Positions 16,874-27,940 of a DNA stretch of 64,000 bases are shown here, one piece after another. The translations under genes were made by a program, and so were the position numbers. Origin of the DNA: Pectobacterium carotovorum (GTDB lineage: Bacteria; Pseudomonadota; Gammaproteobacteria; Enterobacterales; Enterobacteriaceae); assembly GCF_033898505.1 (NCBI RefSeq), contig NZ_JAXAFK010000001.1, positions 1,488,001-1,552,000 of the forward strand. Direction: 5' to 3'. Under the pieces are notes generated by a model. It was not told where the DNA came from. It was given only the letters and a program-made list of their open reading frames with translations, and did no database searches. Each line of letters opens with the position of its first letter. Position 1 is the first letter of the stretch.

Positions 16874-18127
16874 ATGCGGGTTGTGATTCTGGGAAGTGGC
16901 GTAGTTGGCGTGAGTACCGCCTGGTATCTTGCGCAGGCAGGGCATGATGTCACCGTTATCGACAGGCAACCGGAGCCCGCGTTAGAAACCAGCGCCGGGA
17001 ATGCCGGACAGATTTCCCCCGGCTATGCCGCGCCCTGGGCCGCGCCGGGAATACCGCTGAAAGCGATAAAGTGGATGTTTCAGCGCCATGCGCCTCTGGC
17101 CATCCGGCCAGATTTCACGGCCGCACAGCTGTGCTGGATGTGGCAAATGTTGCTCAACTGCGATGCGCGTCACTATAAAACCAACAAAGCGCGGATGGTC
17201 CGTCTGGCGGAATACAGCCGCGACTGTTTGCAAGCGCTGCGGCGAGAGACCGGTATCGAGTACGAAGGTCGGCAAGGCGGGACGCTGCAACTGTTCCGCA
17301 CCGAACAGCAATATGACAATGCAACACGGGATATCGCCGTGCTGGAAGAGGCTGGCGTACCGTATCAACTGCTGACGCGGCATGAGCTGGCCTCCGTTGA
17401 GCCTGCGCTGGCGAACGTGGCGGAGAAACTAACCGGTGGGCTGCGTTTACCGCATGATGAGACGGGGGATTGTCAGCTGTTCACCCGTCAACTGGCGGCG
17501 ATGGCTGCCGATGCGGGTGTCGCCTTTAAGCTGGGACGTAACATCCGCCAACTGCGGGTGGAAGGGCAAAACGTGACGGGCGTACAGTGCGACGATGAAA
17601 TGATCGTGGCGGACGCTTATGTGATGGCCTGCGGTTCCTATTCAACGGGGCTGCTGCGCCAGTGGTTCGATATTCCGGTTTATCCGCTGAAAGGCTATTC
17701 ACTGACGATTCCGCTGGCGGATGATGCCTCTGCACCGGTTTCTACCGTGTTGGATGAAACCTACAAAGTGGCAATAACCCGGTTTGATCGCCGCATCCGC
17801 GTTGGAGGAATGGCAGAGGTCGTAGGCTTTAATACCGATCTGAACCCTAAACGGCGTGAGACGCTGGAGATGGTGGTACGCGATCTGTACCCCCATTGCG
17901 GCCCGATTGAACAAGCGACATTCTGGACGGGGCTGCGCCCGATGACGCCAGACGGCACGCCACTGGTAGGGCGTTCACCGCTGAAAAATCTGTATCTGAA
18001 TACCGGACATGGCACGTTAGGCTGGACCATGGCCTGCGGTTCAGGGAAGTTGTTGGCGGATATTCTGTCGAACAAATCACCGGAGATTGAGTCCGATGAT
18101 TTGTCCGTGGAAAGGTATGCTCGTTAG
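16874..18127 (+). CDS. dadA: D-amino acid dehydrogenase small subunit
   Basis: 417-aa FAD-dependent membrane-associated dehydrogenase that oxidises D-alanine and other D-amino acids to oxo-acids. The N-terminal Rossmann motif [19 protein letters not shown] is followed by the flavin-binding [19 protein letters not shown] segment, and the C-terminus has [20 protein letters not shown], as in E. coli DadA (432 aa). In E. coli dadA is followed by the alanine racemase dadX; here the next gene is convergent and unrelated, 7 bp away. Confidence 0.95.
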   Translation: MRVVILGSGVVGVSTAWYLAQAGHDVTVIDRQPEPALETSAGNAGQISPGYAAPWAAPGIPLKAIKWMFQRHAPLAIRPDFTAAQLCWMWQMLLNCDARHYKTNKARMVRLAEYSRDCLQALRRETGIEYEGRQGGTLQLFRTEQQYDNATRDIAVLEEAGVPYQLLTRHELASVEPALANVAEKLTGGLRLPHDETGDCQLFTRQLAAMAADAGVAFKLGRNIRQLRVEGQNVTGVQCDDEMIVADAYVMACGSYSTGLLRQWFDIPVYPLKGYSLTIPLADDASAPVSTVLDETYKVAITRFDRRIRVGGMAEVVGFNTDLNPKRRETLEMVVRDLYPHCGPIEQATFWTGLRPMTPDGTPLVGRSPLKNLYLNTGHGTLGWTMACGSGKLLADILSNKSPEIESDDLSVERYAR

Positions 18128-18134
18128 TTTTTAA

Positions 18135-19334
18135 CTAATTACGGGGCAGTGACGTAATGCTGCCCTTGTGGTGCCGTGTGAGCAGGCGGGCGCGTATTGC
18201 CAGCAGGGCGGCACAGAGCATGACTAGCGCCAGCGATATTTTTGATGGCAGAGGGATCGCCATCGCCATCAACCCCAGCGCCGCCCCCCCCGCCATTTGC
18301 ACGAATCCTACCATCGCCGACGCAATCCCCGCCTCATTGGAATAAGGCTCCAGCGCATAGCTGGTGGAGGGCCCGATCAAAAATGCCAGACCGGCACAGG
18401 CCAGCGCGACGGGCAGCATGTAGGTCGGCCAGGTGTTTTGCAGCGCGTCAGGTAAGAGCAGAACACCACCAAGCAGCGAAAGGAAACCCGAGCCCATCAG
18501 TAGGCTACCGATAGCCAGACAGCGTGGCCGGCCGACTTTGCGGATAATGCGGTTCGCAAAAAAGCTGACCAGCATGATCCAAAAGCCGTTTGCGCCGAAG
18601 GCAATCGAAAATTCAAGCGGCGTGAGCTGCGCCTGATTCATCAAGACCACAGGGGAAAAGGTGACATAGGTTAACGCCATTCCCATCGCGCCCGCGTTGA
18701 CGGAGGCAAATCCCAGAAAATGGCGATCGGATAACAGGCGCGCATATTGGCGCAGCGGCAAACCGTACACGGGCAACGTTGAGTCTGGGCGCGTTTCGGG
18801 CAGGAAGCGGATGACGAGTGCCAGAACCAGAACGCTGTAGCCCGCGAGGAACCAGAAGGGGGCACGCCAGCCGAAGGCTTCGGCCAACAGCCCGCCCAAG
18901 AGCGGTGCCAGCGCTGGCACAATATTCAGCGTGCCGTTGAGAAAGCCATAGGTTCTGGCGGCATCGTCACCGTTTAACTTGTCACGCACGCTGCTGAAAA
19001 TGGCAACGGCGGTACAGCAGACGGCCATACCCTGAAAAAGGCGTGAGAGAACGAATAGCGTGGCGTTGGTCGCCAGCGCGGCCATGATGGCACCGATGAT
19101 ATAGATAACTACGCCAGCCAGCGCCATAGGGCGGCGACCGTACTTATCGACCAGCGGCCCAGCCAGAAGCTGGCCTAACCCCATGATCAGAATAAACAGG
19201 GCGATGGTGGATTGAATCAGCGATTCAGGGCTGTTCAACGCCACGGCGATGGCAGGAATCAGCGGCAAATAGATGTCGATACCCAGAGGGCCGAGTAGAA
19301 CCAGAGTCAGTAAGATCAGAACAAATCGTTGCAT
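18135..19334 (-). CDS. MFS transporter, Bcr/CflA drug-resistance family
   Basis: 399-aa major facilitator with 12 hydrophobic segments. Motif A between TM2 and TM3 (GPLVDKYGRRPMALAG), the TM1 sequence GPLGIDIYLPLIPAIA and the TM4 region FQGMAVCCTAVAIFSSVRD place it in the Bcr/CflA drug:H+ antiporter group. The substrate is not predictable. It is convergent with dadA and occupies the place of dadX in E. coli. Confidence 0.85.
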   Translation of the reverse strand: MQRFVLILLTLVLLGPLGIDIYLPLIPAIAVALNSPESLIQSTIALFILIMGLGQLLAGPLVDKYGRRPMALAGVVIYIIGAIMAALATNATLFVLSRLFQGMAVCCTAVAIFSSVRDKLNGDDAARTYGFLNGTLNIVPALAPLLGGLLAEAFGWRAPFWFLAGYSVLVLALVIRFLPETRPDSTLPVYGLPLRQYARLLSDRHFLGFASVNAGAMGMALTYVTFSPVVLMNQAQLTPLEFSIAFGANGFWIMLVSFFANRIIRKVGRPRCLAIGSLLMGSGFLSLLGGVLLLPDALQNTWPTYMLPVALACAGLAFLIGPSTSYALEPYSNEAGIASAMVGFVQMAGGAALGLMAMAIPLPSKISLALVMLCAALLAIRARLLTRHHKGSITSLPRN

Positions 19335-19547
19335 AACAAAAACAGAAATCTACGTTTTATGGGGTCGACAGGGTAATGCGCACGCTGGCGGAAAGAAAGC
19401 GTTATCTTTGTGACAGCGTCACGTTAATGTGGCGAGAAAGGATGCTGTAAGATCGCATGAAAGGGAATGAACGGGGCGGAGTTGTTGTCCGTCAGGTTGT
19501 TGTCTGTCAGAGAATTTCCGCCCTGTAGCCAAGTGTGCTTAATCTAC

Positions 19548-19958
19548 TCAGGCCGTTTCAATGCGGGGATAAAAATCATGGTTCTCCCGCTGCATACGCT
19601 CATAGACTTTGCGCAATACGTGATTGGCATCAGCCCGGAAATCTCTGTCGTGACCCATCAGCTGTGAAGCCGTATTCCAGCGACGGGAAAATGCATCGTA
19701 ATCGGCGGCAATGGTCTGCATTTCATCCTGATAATGCTTGCTCATTTTCGTTAACTGTTCGTCACCGCTACGCTGAAGCGAAGGGTAAAGCACGCTATCT
19801 TCTGCGGAAAGGTGCAGTTTGATGGTTGAACTCATGGCGACGATGGCGCGGGCGATGTCAGCAGCATTCTCCGTCACGCCTGCCTGGGAGAGTTGGCGCA
19901 GGGTATTAATGCTTTCGAGTATCTCGGTGTGCTGGTGTTTGAATTTATCAATGTTCAT
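19548..19958 (-). CDS. Hemerythrin HHE-domain protein
   Basis: 136-aa four-helix protein with iron-ligand motifs spaced as in the HHE/hemerythrin fold: HQHTEI near the N-terminus, HLSAEDSVLYP (about 56-66), MSKHYQDEM, and HDFYPRIE at the C-terminus. Such proteins bind a di-iron centre and take part in O2/NO sensing or iron-sulfur repair. The start at 19958 (MNIDKFKHQH) is preferred over the upstream 10-codon extension because the domain begins there. Stand-alone gene with no obvious operon partner. Confidence 0.82.
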   Translation of the reverse strand: MNIDKFKHQHTEILESINTLRQLSQAGVTENAADIARAIVAMSSTIKLHLSAEDSVLYPSLQRSGDEQLTKMSKHYQDEMQTIAADYDAFSRRWNTASQLMGHDRDFRADANHVLRKVYERMQRENHDFYPRIETA

Positions 19959-20113
19959 AAGCGATTCTCTGTGCAGGTATAATGTCATTTATAATACATG
20001 CATTTTAAATGCATGTTTATAGAAAAATGCGCAGAGAGAAAATCAGCCAGCTAACTATTGATCATCAATGACTCTACTCATCAACGACTAACAGGTAACT
20101 GGCTGAGAGATGG

Positions 20114-21388
20114 CTAATGCCCTACGGTTTGTTTACGGAAAAGTTCACGGAAGACAGGGTAGATGTCATCCTGATCGCGAATATGCTGCATAGCGAAATT
20201 ATCGAATGTATCGCGCAGCGTTTCGTATTCGCGCCAGAGCGTCTGGTGTGAACGCCGGGTGATCTCAATATAGCTGTAGTAGCGCACCATCGGCAGAAGC
20301 TGATTCGCCAAAATCTGGTGGCACAGCGGTGAATCATCAGCCCAGTTATCGCCATCCGATGCCTGTGCCGCATAGATATTCCACTGTGACGGATCGTAGC
20401 GCTCGCGTACGACTTCCTCCATCAGCTTTAACGCACTGGAGACAATGGTGCCGCCGGTTTCCTGAGAGTAGAAGAACTCCTGTTCATCGACCTCTTTCGC
20501 CTGCGTGTGATGGCGAATATAGACAACGTCGACGTTTTTGTAATTTCTGCTGAGGAACAGATACAGCAGAATATAAAAGCGCTTCGCCATGTCTTTCGTC
20601 GCCTGATCCATGGAGCCGGACACGTCCATCAAACAAAACATCACGGCCTGACTCGATGGCTCGGCTCGGCGCTCGTAGTTCTTGTAGCGCAGGTCAAACG
20701 TATCGATAAACGGCACGCGTGCAATTTTCTGGCGCAGTTCGGTAATTTCCTGCCGCAGCCGTTCCTCTTCCAGCAATTGTGCGGGCTCGGTATGCGCCAG
20801 CTGTTCCAACGTCTCTTCCAACTCATGCAGCGTGCGGCGTTTACCCGCCGTCATCGCCATACGGCGTGCCAGCGAGTTTTGCAGCGACCGTACCACGCTA
20901 ATATTGGCGGGAACGCCGTTAGCGGTGTAGCCGGCACGGTGCGTTTTGTACTCGGTCATCTGCCGATGCTGGGTCTTCTTCAGGTTAGGCAGCGCCAGAT
21001 CTTCAAACAGCAGGTCCAGATATTCGTCTTTGGAGATCTGAAAGACAAACTCATCCTCGCCTTCGCCATCTTTACTGGCGTCCCCCTGACCGGAACCACC
21101 GCTGCCACCTCCTTGTGGCCGCTCGATTTTGTCGTTCTGTACGAAGTGGTCGTTGCCCGGGTGGACGCGGTGGCGGCGTCCTCCACGGCCCTGATGGAAC
21201 ATCGGTTCGTTGATGTCTGCATTGGGGATCGACACCGACTCCCCGCTTTCGATGTCGGTCACCGAACGCTTATTAATGGCCTCGGAAATCGACTGTTTTA
21301 TTTGCGACTTATAGCGGCGCAAAAAGCGTTGGCGGTTCACCGTGCTTTTATTTTTGCCGTTTAGCCGTCGATCAATAAAATAGGCCAT
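20114..21388 (-). CDS. yeaH: DUF444 protein YeaH (von Willebrand-like)
   Basis: 424-aa homologue of E. coli YeaH. The start is set at 21388 ([11 protein letters not shown]) because the GGGGGAAAC ribosome-binding site is immediately upstream and E. coli YeaH begins at the same place. The middle has [18 protein letters not shown] and a Gly/Ser-rich linker, and the C-terminal von Willebrand-like part contains the MIDAS-type [19 protein letters not shown]. It is co-transcribed with the kinase gene yeaG, 36 bp upstream, and is thought to act with it in nitrogen-starvation and stationary-phase responses. Confidence 0.95.
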   Translation of the reverse strand: MAYFIDRRLNGKNKSTVNRQRFLRRYKSQIKQSISEAINKRSVTDIESGESVSIPNADINEPMFHQGRGGRRHRVHPGNDHFVQNDKIERPQGGGSGGSGQGDASKDGEGEDEFVFQISKDEYLDLLFEDLALPNLKKTQHRQMTEYKTHRAGYTANGVPANISVVRSLQNSLARRMAMTAGKRRTLHELEETLEQLAHTEPAQLLEEERLRQEITELRQKIARVPFIDTFDLRYKNYERRAEPSSQAVMFCLMDVSGSMDQATKDMAKRFYILLYLFLSRNYKNVDVVYIRHHTQAKEVDEQEFFYSQETGGTIVSSALKLMEEVVRERYDPSQWNIYAAQASDGDNWADDSPLCHQILANQLLPMVRYYSYIEITRRSHQTLWREYETLRDTFDNFAMQHIRDQDDIYPVFRELFRKQTVGH

Positions 21389-21424
21389 GTTTCCCCCAAA
21401 CGCTGTTGCCAGCATCGTGCGTCA

Positions 21425-23359
21425 TTATGATGATTTCCTCACCCGCAGATACCATTCGCACAGCAAACGTACCTGCTTCCGGGTGTAGCCTTTCTCCATC
21501 ATACGATCGACGAAGTCATCATGTTTTTTCTGTTCATCCGTTGAGGTTTTGGTATTAAACGAAATCACTGGCAGCAGCTCTTCGGTGTTGGAGAACATCT
21601 TCTTCTCGATGACCGTGCGCAGTTTTTCATAACTCGTCCAGTTTGGATTCCGGCCGCTGTTATTGGCACGGGCGCGCAGGACAAAGTTGACGATCTCGTT
21701 ACGGAAGTCTTTAGGGTTGCTGATGCCCGCAGGCTTCTCGATCTTTTCCAGCTCGGCGTTTAGCGATTCACGGTCAAACAGCTGGCCAGTATCCGGGTCA
21801 CGGTACTCCTGATCCTGAATCCAGAAATCCGCATAGGTAACATAACGGTCAAAAATGTTCTGGCCGTATTCGGAATAGGATTCAAGATAGGCGGTTTGGA
21901 TCTCTTTACCGATAAACTCCGCGTATTTCGGCGTCAGATAGCCTTTCAGGTGCTCCAGATATTTCTCTGCCAGCTCCTGCGGGAACTGCTCACGTTCGAT
22001 CTGCTGCTCCAGTACGTAGAACAGGTGCACCGGGTTAGCCGCGACTTCGCTGTGATCGAAGTTAAAGACGCGTGACAGAATCTTGAACGCGAAGCGGGTC
22101 GACAGGCCGTTCATCCCTTCATCCACGCCCGCGTAATCGCGGTACTCCTGATAGGATTTCGCCTTCGGATCGGTATCTTTCAGGCTTTCCCCGTCATAAA
22201 CCCGCATCTTGGAGTAGATGCTGGAGTTTTCGGGGTCTTTCAGACGCGACAGAATGGAGAAACGAGCCAGTGTTTCCAGCGTGCCGGGCGCACAAGGCGC
22301 ATGCGTCAGCTCACTGTGGTTCAGCAGTTTGTCGTAAATTTTGACCTCTTCGGACACGCGCAGGCAGTATGGCACCTTCACGATGTACACGCGGTCAAGA
22401 AACGCCTCATTGTTCTTGTTGTTACGGAACTGCACCCATTCGGATTCATTGGAGTGCGCCAGAATAATCCCGTTGAACGGCAGGGCAGCAATACCTTCCG
22501 TCCCGTTGTAGTTGCCTTCCTGTGTCGCGGTCAGCAGCGGGTGGAGCACCTTGATCGGCGCTTTGAACATCTCGACGAATTCCATAATGCCCTGGTTCGC
22601 GCGGCACAATGCGCCAGAGTAGCCGTAGGCATCGGGATCGTTTTGGGCATAATGTTCCAGCTTGCGGATATCGACCTTGCCGACCAGCGCTGAAATATCC
22701 TGATTGTTCTCATCGCCGGGTTCGGTTTTCGCGATCCCGATTTGCGCCAGAATCGATGGCCATACTTTGACGACTTTGAATTTGGAAATATCGCCGCCAA
22801 ATTCCTGGAGGCGTTTGGCTGCCCACGGTGACATGATGGTGCCGAGATAGCGCCGTGGAATGGCGTACTCTTTTTCGAGTATTGCGGCATCTTCCAGCGG
22901 GTTGAACAGGCAGAGCGGGTGGTCATTCACCGGGCTGCGTTCGCCGTTGGCGCTGAGGATATAAATGGGTACGCGCTGCATCAGTGCTTTCAGACGTTCG
23001 GCCAGAGAGGATTTGCCGCCGCCAACCGGCCCCAACAGATAGAGAATCTGTTTCTTCTCTTCCAATCCCTGCGCGGCATGCTTCAGGTAAGAGACAATCT
23101 GTTCGATGGCCTCTTCCATACCGTAAAATTCTTCAAAAGCCGGGTAGCGAGCAATCACCCGGTTCGAAAATAAGCGCGACATTCGTGATTCTTGGGCGGT
23201 ATCCACCATTACAGGCTCACCGATAGCCGTTAACAATCGTTCAGCCGCGTTCGCATAAGCATTGCGATCCTGCTGACAGATAGTAAGGAATTCCTGCAGA
23301 GTGAACTCTTCGTCCTTGGCAGCGTCGTAGCGCTGGCGGTAGTGATCAAATATGTTCAT
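21425..23359 (-). CDS. yeaG: PrkA-type serine protein kinase YeaG
   Basis: 644 aa, the same length as E. coli YeaG. An N-terminal AAA-type ATPase domain has a Walker A LGPVGGGKSSLAE (about 109-121), and the C-terminal PrkA domain follows. PrkA proteins phosphorylate proteins on Ser/Thr; in E. coli yeaGH is induced by starvation. First gene of the yeaG-yeaH pair. The SpoVR partner YcgB is encoded elsewhere in the window. Confidence 0.96.
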   Translation of the reverse strand: MNIFDHYRQRYDAAKDEEFTLQEFLTICQQDRNAYANAAERLLTAIGEPVMVDTAQESRMSRLFSNRVIARYPAFEEFYGMEEAIEQIVSYLKHAAQGLEEKKQILYLLGPVGGGKSSLAERLKALMQRVPIYILSANGERSPVNDHPLCLFNPLEDAAILEKEYAIPRRYLGTIMSPWAAKRLQEFGGDISKFKVVKVWPSILAQIGIAKTEPGDENNQDISALVGKVDIRKLEHYAQNDPDAYGYSGALCRANQGIMEFVEMFKAPIKVLHPLLTATQEGNYNGTEGIAALPFNGIILAHSNESEWVQFRNNKNNEAFLDRVYIVKVPYCLRVSEEVKIYDKLLNHSELTHAPCAPGTLETLARFSILSRLKDPENSSIYSKMRVYDGESLKDTDPKAKSYQEYRDYAGVDEGMNGLSTRFAFKILSRVFNFDHSEVAANPVHLFYVLEQQIEREQFPQELAEKYLEHLKGYLTPKYAEFIGKEIQTAYLESYSEYGQNIFDRYVTYADFWIQDQEYRDPDTGQLFDRESLNAELEKIEKPAGISNPKDFRNEIVNFVLRARANNSGRNPNWTSYEKLRTVIEKKMFSNTEELLPVISFNTKTSTDEQKKHDDFVDRMMEKGYTRKQVRLLCEWYLRVRKSS

Positions 23360-23814
23360 AGCGATGCCCGTCCTTCGTCGATTAGCACAGATTAAGAGAG
23401 CGCGTGGAATATATGCCTATTAATGTATTGCCCTCCGAAAGAAGAAATCTCCTGAGTCCAGCAACCCTTATGCCAACTTGTCGCGTCAGGGCGTCGTGAT
23501 TTTATTCATGCCTGCTGGTCAGGAAGACGTCACCTTCTGTATTAAAGCGTAGTTTGCATCCGTAAAATTTCCTCTAGTCCACAGACGTATTTTTAAGATA
23601 TTTCAAGGACTCACTTTCAGGAAAATCCGTGTAACATTATAGAGAATAGGCGCTCAGCCTTAAGGACACTGCCTATTACCGACGTTAGCGCACGTAAAAC
23701 CTATCGAATATATAGGTTATTCGTTAATGTTATTTTTATATAACCTGAACGCGAACGTGTGTAATTGGCTTATCATGTTTCATGATATTTATCTGTAATA
23801 GGAAATAGAAAACT
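23360..23814. other. Divergent intergenic region yeaG / mipA
   Basis: 455 bp without a credible gene; it holds the yeaG promoter (minus) and the mipA promoter (plus). I see no -24/-12 (TGGCAC-N5-TTGC) sigma54 element on the minus strand near yeaG. The part nearest mipA is AT-rich. Confidence 0.4.
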
Positions 23815-24564
23815 GTGAAAAAACCTCAACTATGTATGCTGGCCGCACTGATTTCTGGTGCCGTGCTCCTGCCTTCAGCCTATGCCGCAGATGTCTCTCT
23901 GGGCCTTGGCGCTGCGGGTTCAACGTCCGTGTACCGTGGTGTTGATAATGACGTTTATCCGCTTCCTGTACTGAATTATGAAAGTGAAAATTTTTATTTC
24001 CGCGGGCTGGGTGGTGGATACTACCTGTGGAATGACGGCGCAAATCGTCTCTCTTTAACGGCTTACTACCTGCCTTTAGGGTTTAAACCGGGAGATAGCG
24101 ACGATCTGCGTATGAAGCAGTTAGATAAACGCCGCGGTACGCTGATGGCGGGTGCGGCCTATCGTCATATCGCCGACTGGGGCGAAATTCGTACTGTGCT
24201 GGCAGGTGATACGCTGGATTACAGCAACGGTTTCGCGTGGGATACCGCCTATCTTTATCGCTTCTCAATGGGCGATCTGAGCATCACCCCTGGTATCGGC
24301 GCCACCTGGTTTAGTGAAAACATGAACCAGTATTACTACGGCGTTAGCGCACAGGAATCCGCGCGTTCCGGCTTTAACCAGTATAGTCCTGGTGATGGCT
24401 GGGCCCCGTATCTTGAACTGAGCGCCGGTTATCAGATTAACCAAAGCTGGAGCGCCTGGGCCGTGGGTCGTTACACACGTTTGTCTGACGAAATGAAGGA
24501 CAGCCCGATTGTCGATAGTAGCCACAGCATCTTAATGAGCGCAGGCGTCAGCTACCGCTTCTGA
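23815..24564 (+). CDS. mipA: MipA/OmpV-family outer membrane protein
   Basis: 249-aa outer-membrane beta-barrel with a GTG start after TAGGAAATAG and a signal peptide of about 25 aa (MKKPQLCMLAALISGAVLLP, cleavage after AYA). The barrel has alternating aromatic strands (NFYFRGLGGGYYLW) and a C-terminal Phe (SAGVSYRF) for BAM recognition. E. coli MipA scaffolds the lytic transglycosylase MltA and PBP1B. Next to yeaG, yeaE, yeaD and gapA, as in E. coli. Confidence 0.92.
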   Translation: MKKPQLCMLAALISGAVLLPSAYAADVSLGLGAAGSTSVYRGVDNDVYPLPVLNYESENFYFRGLGGGYYLWNDGANRLSLTAYYLPLGFKPGDSDDLRMKQLDKRRGTLMAGAAYRHIADWGEIRTVLAGDTLDYSNGFAWDTAYLYRFSMGDLSITPGIGATWFSENMNQYYYGVSAQESARSGFNQYSPGDGWAPYLELSAGYQINQSWSAWAVGRYTRLSDEMKDSPIVDSSHSILMSAGVSYRF

Positions 24565-24621
24565 TGCATTTCGTGAGCGCTTTTAATGCTCTTCGTAAGC
24601 ATGGTGCATTTGCCGTACAAT

Positions 24622-24645
24622 AATGGGGTGATATCACCCCATTTG
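24622..24645. terminator. Hairpin after mipA
   Basis: An 11-bp perfect palindrome, AATGGGGTGAT/ATCACCCCATT (24622-24643), lies about 60 bp after mipA. The following T-run is poor (TGCACGTTT), so this may be a weak or Rho-assisted terminator. Confidence 0.4.
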
Positions 24646-24722
24646 CACGTTTATGGTGCGCTGAATGCCATGTTAGGTTGACGGCAAACACGTTACGTTG
24701 ACGGTAAACAAGGGAGAAGCGC

Positions 24723-25574
24723 GTGACAAAAACGATTCGTTTTCCAGATAACACCCGCGTACCAGCGATCGGTCAGGGAACATGGTACATGGGCGAAGAT
24801 GCCCGCATGAAAGCGCAGGAAGTGACGGCGCTGCAAGCGGGTATCGACCTTGGGTTAACGCTGATTGATACGGCCGAAATGTATGCGGATGGCAGGGCGG
24901 AAGAGGTGGTCGGTGAAGCGATACGCGGCCGTCGTGACAGCGTTTATCTGGTGTCGAAAGTCTACCCGCACAATGCGGGAGGCGAGAAGGCGATACAGGC
25001 GTGTGAACGCAGCCTGAAGAGACTGCAAACTGAGCGTATCGATCTGTATCTGCTGCACTGGCGCGGAGGCATCCCGTTAGTGGATACGATCGCCGCAATG
25101 GAACGATTGCAGCAGGCGGGTAAAATCGGCCAGTGGGGCGTCTCCAATCTCGACCTTGAGGACATGCAGGAGCTGTGGTCGCTAAACGGCGGACAGCGCT
25201 GTATGACCAATCAGGTGCTTTACCATTTGGCATCGCGCGGTATTGAGTTTGATTTGCTGCCGTGGTGTCAGCAACAGCAGCTTCCTATCATGGCGTATTG
25301 CCCGCTGGCGCAGGCCGGGCGTCTACGTGACGGATTATTCTCGCATCCGGTAGTGAACCACATTGCGCACGAACATAGCATCACGCCTGCTCAGCTTTTA
25401 TTGGCGTGGGCTATTCGTCAGCCGGGTGTGATCGCGATTCCTAAAGCCGGTTCGGTGAAGCATGTTCAGGAAAATGCCAAAGCGCTGGGCGTGGTGCTAT
25501 CGAAGGAAGATATCGCACAGCTCGATCAAGCGTTCCCACCGCCGACGCGTAAACAGCATCTGGATGTGGTGTAG
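24723..25574 (+). CDS. yeaE: Aldo-keto reductase YeaE
   Basis: 283-aa NADPH-dependent aldo-keto reductase (E. coli YeaE 284 aa), able to reduce methylglyoxal. The catalytic tetrad is visible: Asp and Tyr in IDTAEMYADG, Lys in VSKVYPHN and His in LLHWRGG. The cofactor motif IPKAGSVKHVQEN is near the C-terminus. GTG start, with AGGGAG 5 bp upstream. Same place as in E. coli, between mipA and yeaD. Confidence 0.93.
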   Translation: MTKTIRFPDNTRVPAIGQGTWYMGEDARMKAQEVTALQAGIDLGLTLIDTAEMYADGRAEEVVGEAIRGRRDSVYLVSKVYPHNAGGEKAIQACERSLKRLQTERIDLYLLHWRGGIPLVDTIAAMERLQQAGKIGQWGVSNLDLEDMQELWSLNGGQRCMTNQVLYHLASRGIEFDLLPWCQQQQLPIMAYCPLAQAGRLRDGLFSHPVVNHIAHEHSITPAQLLLAWAIRQPGVIAIPKAGSVKHVQENAKALGVVLSKEDIAQLDQAFPPPTRKQHLDVV

Positions 25575-25584
25575 TTGAGGCGAA

Positions 25585-25616
25585 AGAGGTATATGGCGAA
25601 ATCGCCATATACCTCT
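25585..25616. repeat. Perfect inverted repeat between yeaE and yeaD
   Basis: AGAGGTATATGGCGA (25585-25599) and its exact complement (25602-25616) are separated by AA. It is 10 bp after the yeaE stop and 9 bp before the yeaD stop. It has no U-tract on either side, yet lies where a shared convergent terminator is expected. Confidence 0.7.
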
Positions 25617-25624
25617 GGCGGTGG

Positions 25625-26494
25625 TTATTTCTTGATGCGAATAACCGTCGCCAGGCGCGCCGGCGCGTTGGCGGATGCGACAAACGGTTGATTAATTCGC
25701 GCAGTTTCCACACACACGAACGTTTTATAGCCCTCATCGGTCATATCGCTAATCGTACGAGAGAGCTCTGCACCGGGGTTCCATGACACGACATCGCTAT
25801 GGTGCGTATGGTGTACTTCGATGCTGCGTTTCAGGACGGCGTCATGTACCACGCTGGTATCCTGTGGCTGGGTATAGATGCGGTCTGTACGGTCGGTAAA
25901 GACCAGATCGCCTTGTTGTGTAGACAGCTTGCCCTGATTCACCTTATCAATGAATGACTCACCCAGACCGGTAATACGGATATCGCTGATGTCGCCGATA
26001 TTGAAATAGGTGTGCAGCGCGCTGGTAATGCTGTAATCACCTTGTGCTTCCAATTCAATGCCACATTCTTTGCCCAGCTTGAAGCGGGCGATGAGCGTGA
26101 ACGCATGCGGCCAGCTCTTCCGTGTTTCTTCATTGTCTTTCAGCCTAAAGGTGAGCTGTACACCGTGCTCATCTTCGCTGTGGGCGGTAAATTCCCACGG
26201 CAGCAGACGGGCGAAACCGTGATTAGGATCGGCGAAAGGACCAAACCAAGGGAAACAGATTGGTACACCGCCGCGAATCGCAACGTGATGAGTAAATGGC
26301 GTATTGTCGCTTAGCCAGAGCACCGGCTCTTCATTGGTCGGCTGCCAACTGAGTAAGTGCGCCCCTTGTAACGCTACTGCCGCACGCACTTCAGGATGGT
26401 CAATGACGACGATGGGGAGTTGGTCCAACTGACGCTGGCTGAGGGTGGCGCTAATTTGTTTTGTGACGGGGAGTGAGAAAATTGTGTTATGCAT
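25625..26494 (-). CDS. yeaD: D-hexose-6-phosphate mutarotase YeaD
   Basis: 289-aa galactose-mutarotase-fold enzyme interconverting alpha and beta anomers of glucose 6-phosphate (E. coli YeaD 294 aa). Conserved segments: LQGAHLLSWQPTNEEPVLWL, AIRGGVPICFPWFGP, HTYFNIGDI (catalytic His) and the C-terminal FVCVETA (catalytic Glu). The start at 26494 (MHNTIFSLPV) matches YeaD; the 30 extra upstream codons run through the gapA terminator and are rejected. It follows gapA. Confidence 0.93.
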   Translation of the reverse strand: MHNTIFSLPVTKQISATLSQRQLDQLPIVVIDHPEVRAAVALQGAHLLSWQPTNEEPVLWLSDNTPFTHHVAIRGGVPICFPWFGPFADPNHGFARLLPWEFTAHSEDEHGVQLTFRLKDNEETRKSWPHAFTLIARFKLGKECGIELEAQGDYSITSALHTYFNIGDISDIRITGLGESFIDKVNQGKLSTQQGDLVFTDRTDRIYTQPQDTSVVHDAVLKRSIEVHHTHHSDVVSWNPGAELSRTISDMTDEGYKTFVCVETARINQPFVASANAPARLATVIRIKK

Positions 26495-26550
26495 GATAGT
26501 GCCTTTTTTTGATTGTTTTTCGTTGTAAAAAGAAATCTGCAAGTAACAAT

Positions 26551-26581
26551 AAAAAAGGGCGACATCACGTCGCCCTTTTTT
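26551..26581 (-). terminator. gapA terminator
   Basis: AAAAAAGGGCGAC (26551-26563) pairs with GTCGCCCTTTTTT (26569-26581). On the minus strand the stem ends in a run of U, 20 bp beyond the gapA stop. Confidence 0.85.
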
Positions 26582-26601
26582 CACCGAATCATCGCTGACG
26601 C

Positions 26602-27609
<1,008 letters not shown>

Positions 27610-27940
27610 CTATTGGTTTGTGAATAAAAGGTTGGTTGTAAAATTACAAAAACCTTGCTGAGCGTCAAGCGGAATCGTGTCAATAGTTGCTGTAAGTCAA
27701 ACCTATGACCAATCTTTGTGCAAAAACCGCTCGAGCCTGTAACTAAGTAACATCTAAGACTGATATGAGGGCGGAATGCATCATATAAAGCCTGTGTTAT
27801 CTCAATATGTGACATGCATCACAATTAAATGTTCATGCTAATAACATTCCTAATATTAGGCCAGAACGGCCTGTCAGGTTGTTAATTTTTTGTTATAATC
27901 AATGATTAATTGAATTGATAACACCCGCTGTGAGACTTCC

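Noticed and set aside
20507..21364. Long open frame antisense to yeaH (285 codons)
   Set aside because: It lies wholly within the conserved yeaH gene; its length follows from the codon bias of yeaH, and it has no recognisable protein features.
23360..23460. Sigma54 promoter for yeaG
   Set aside because: I looked for TGGCAC-N5-TTGC on the minus strand and saw no acceptable match.
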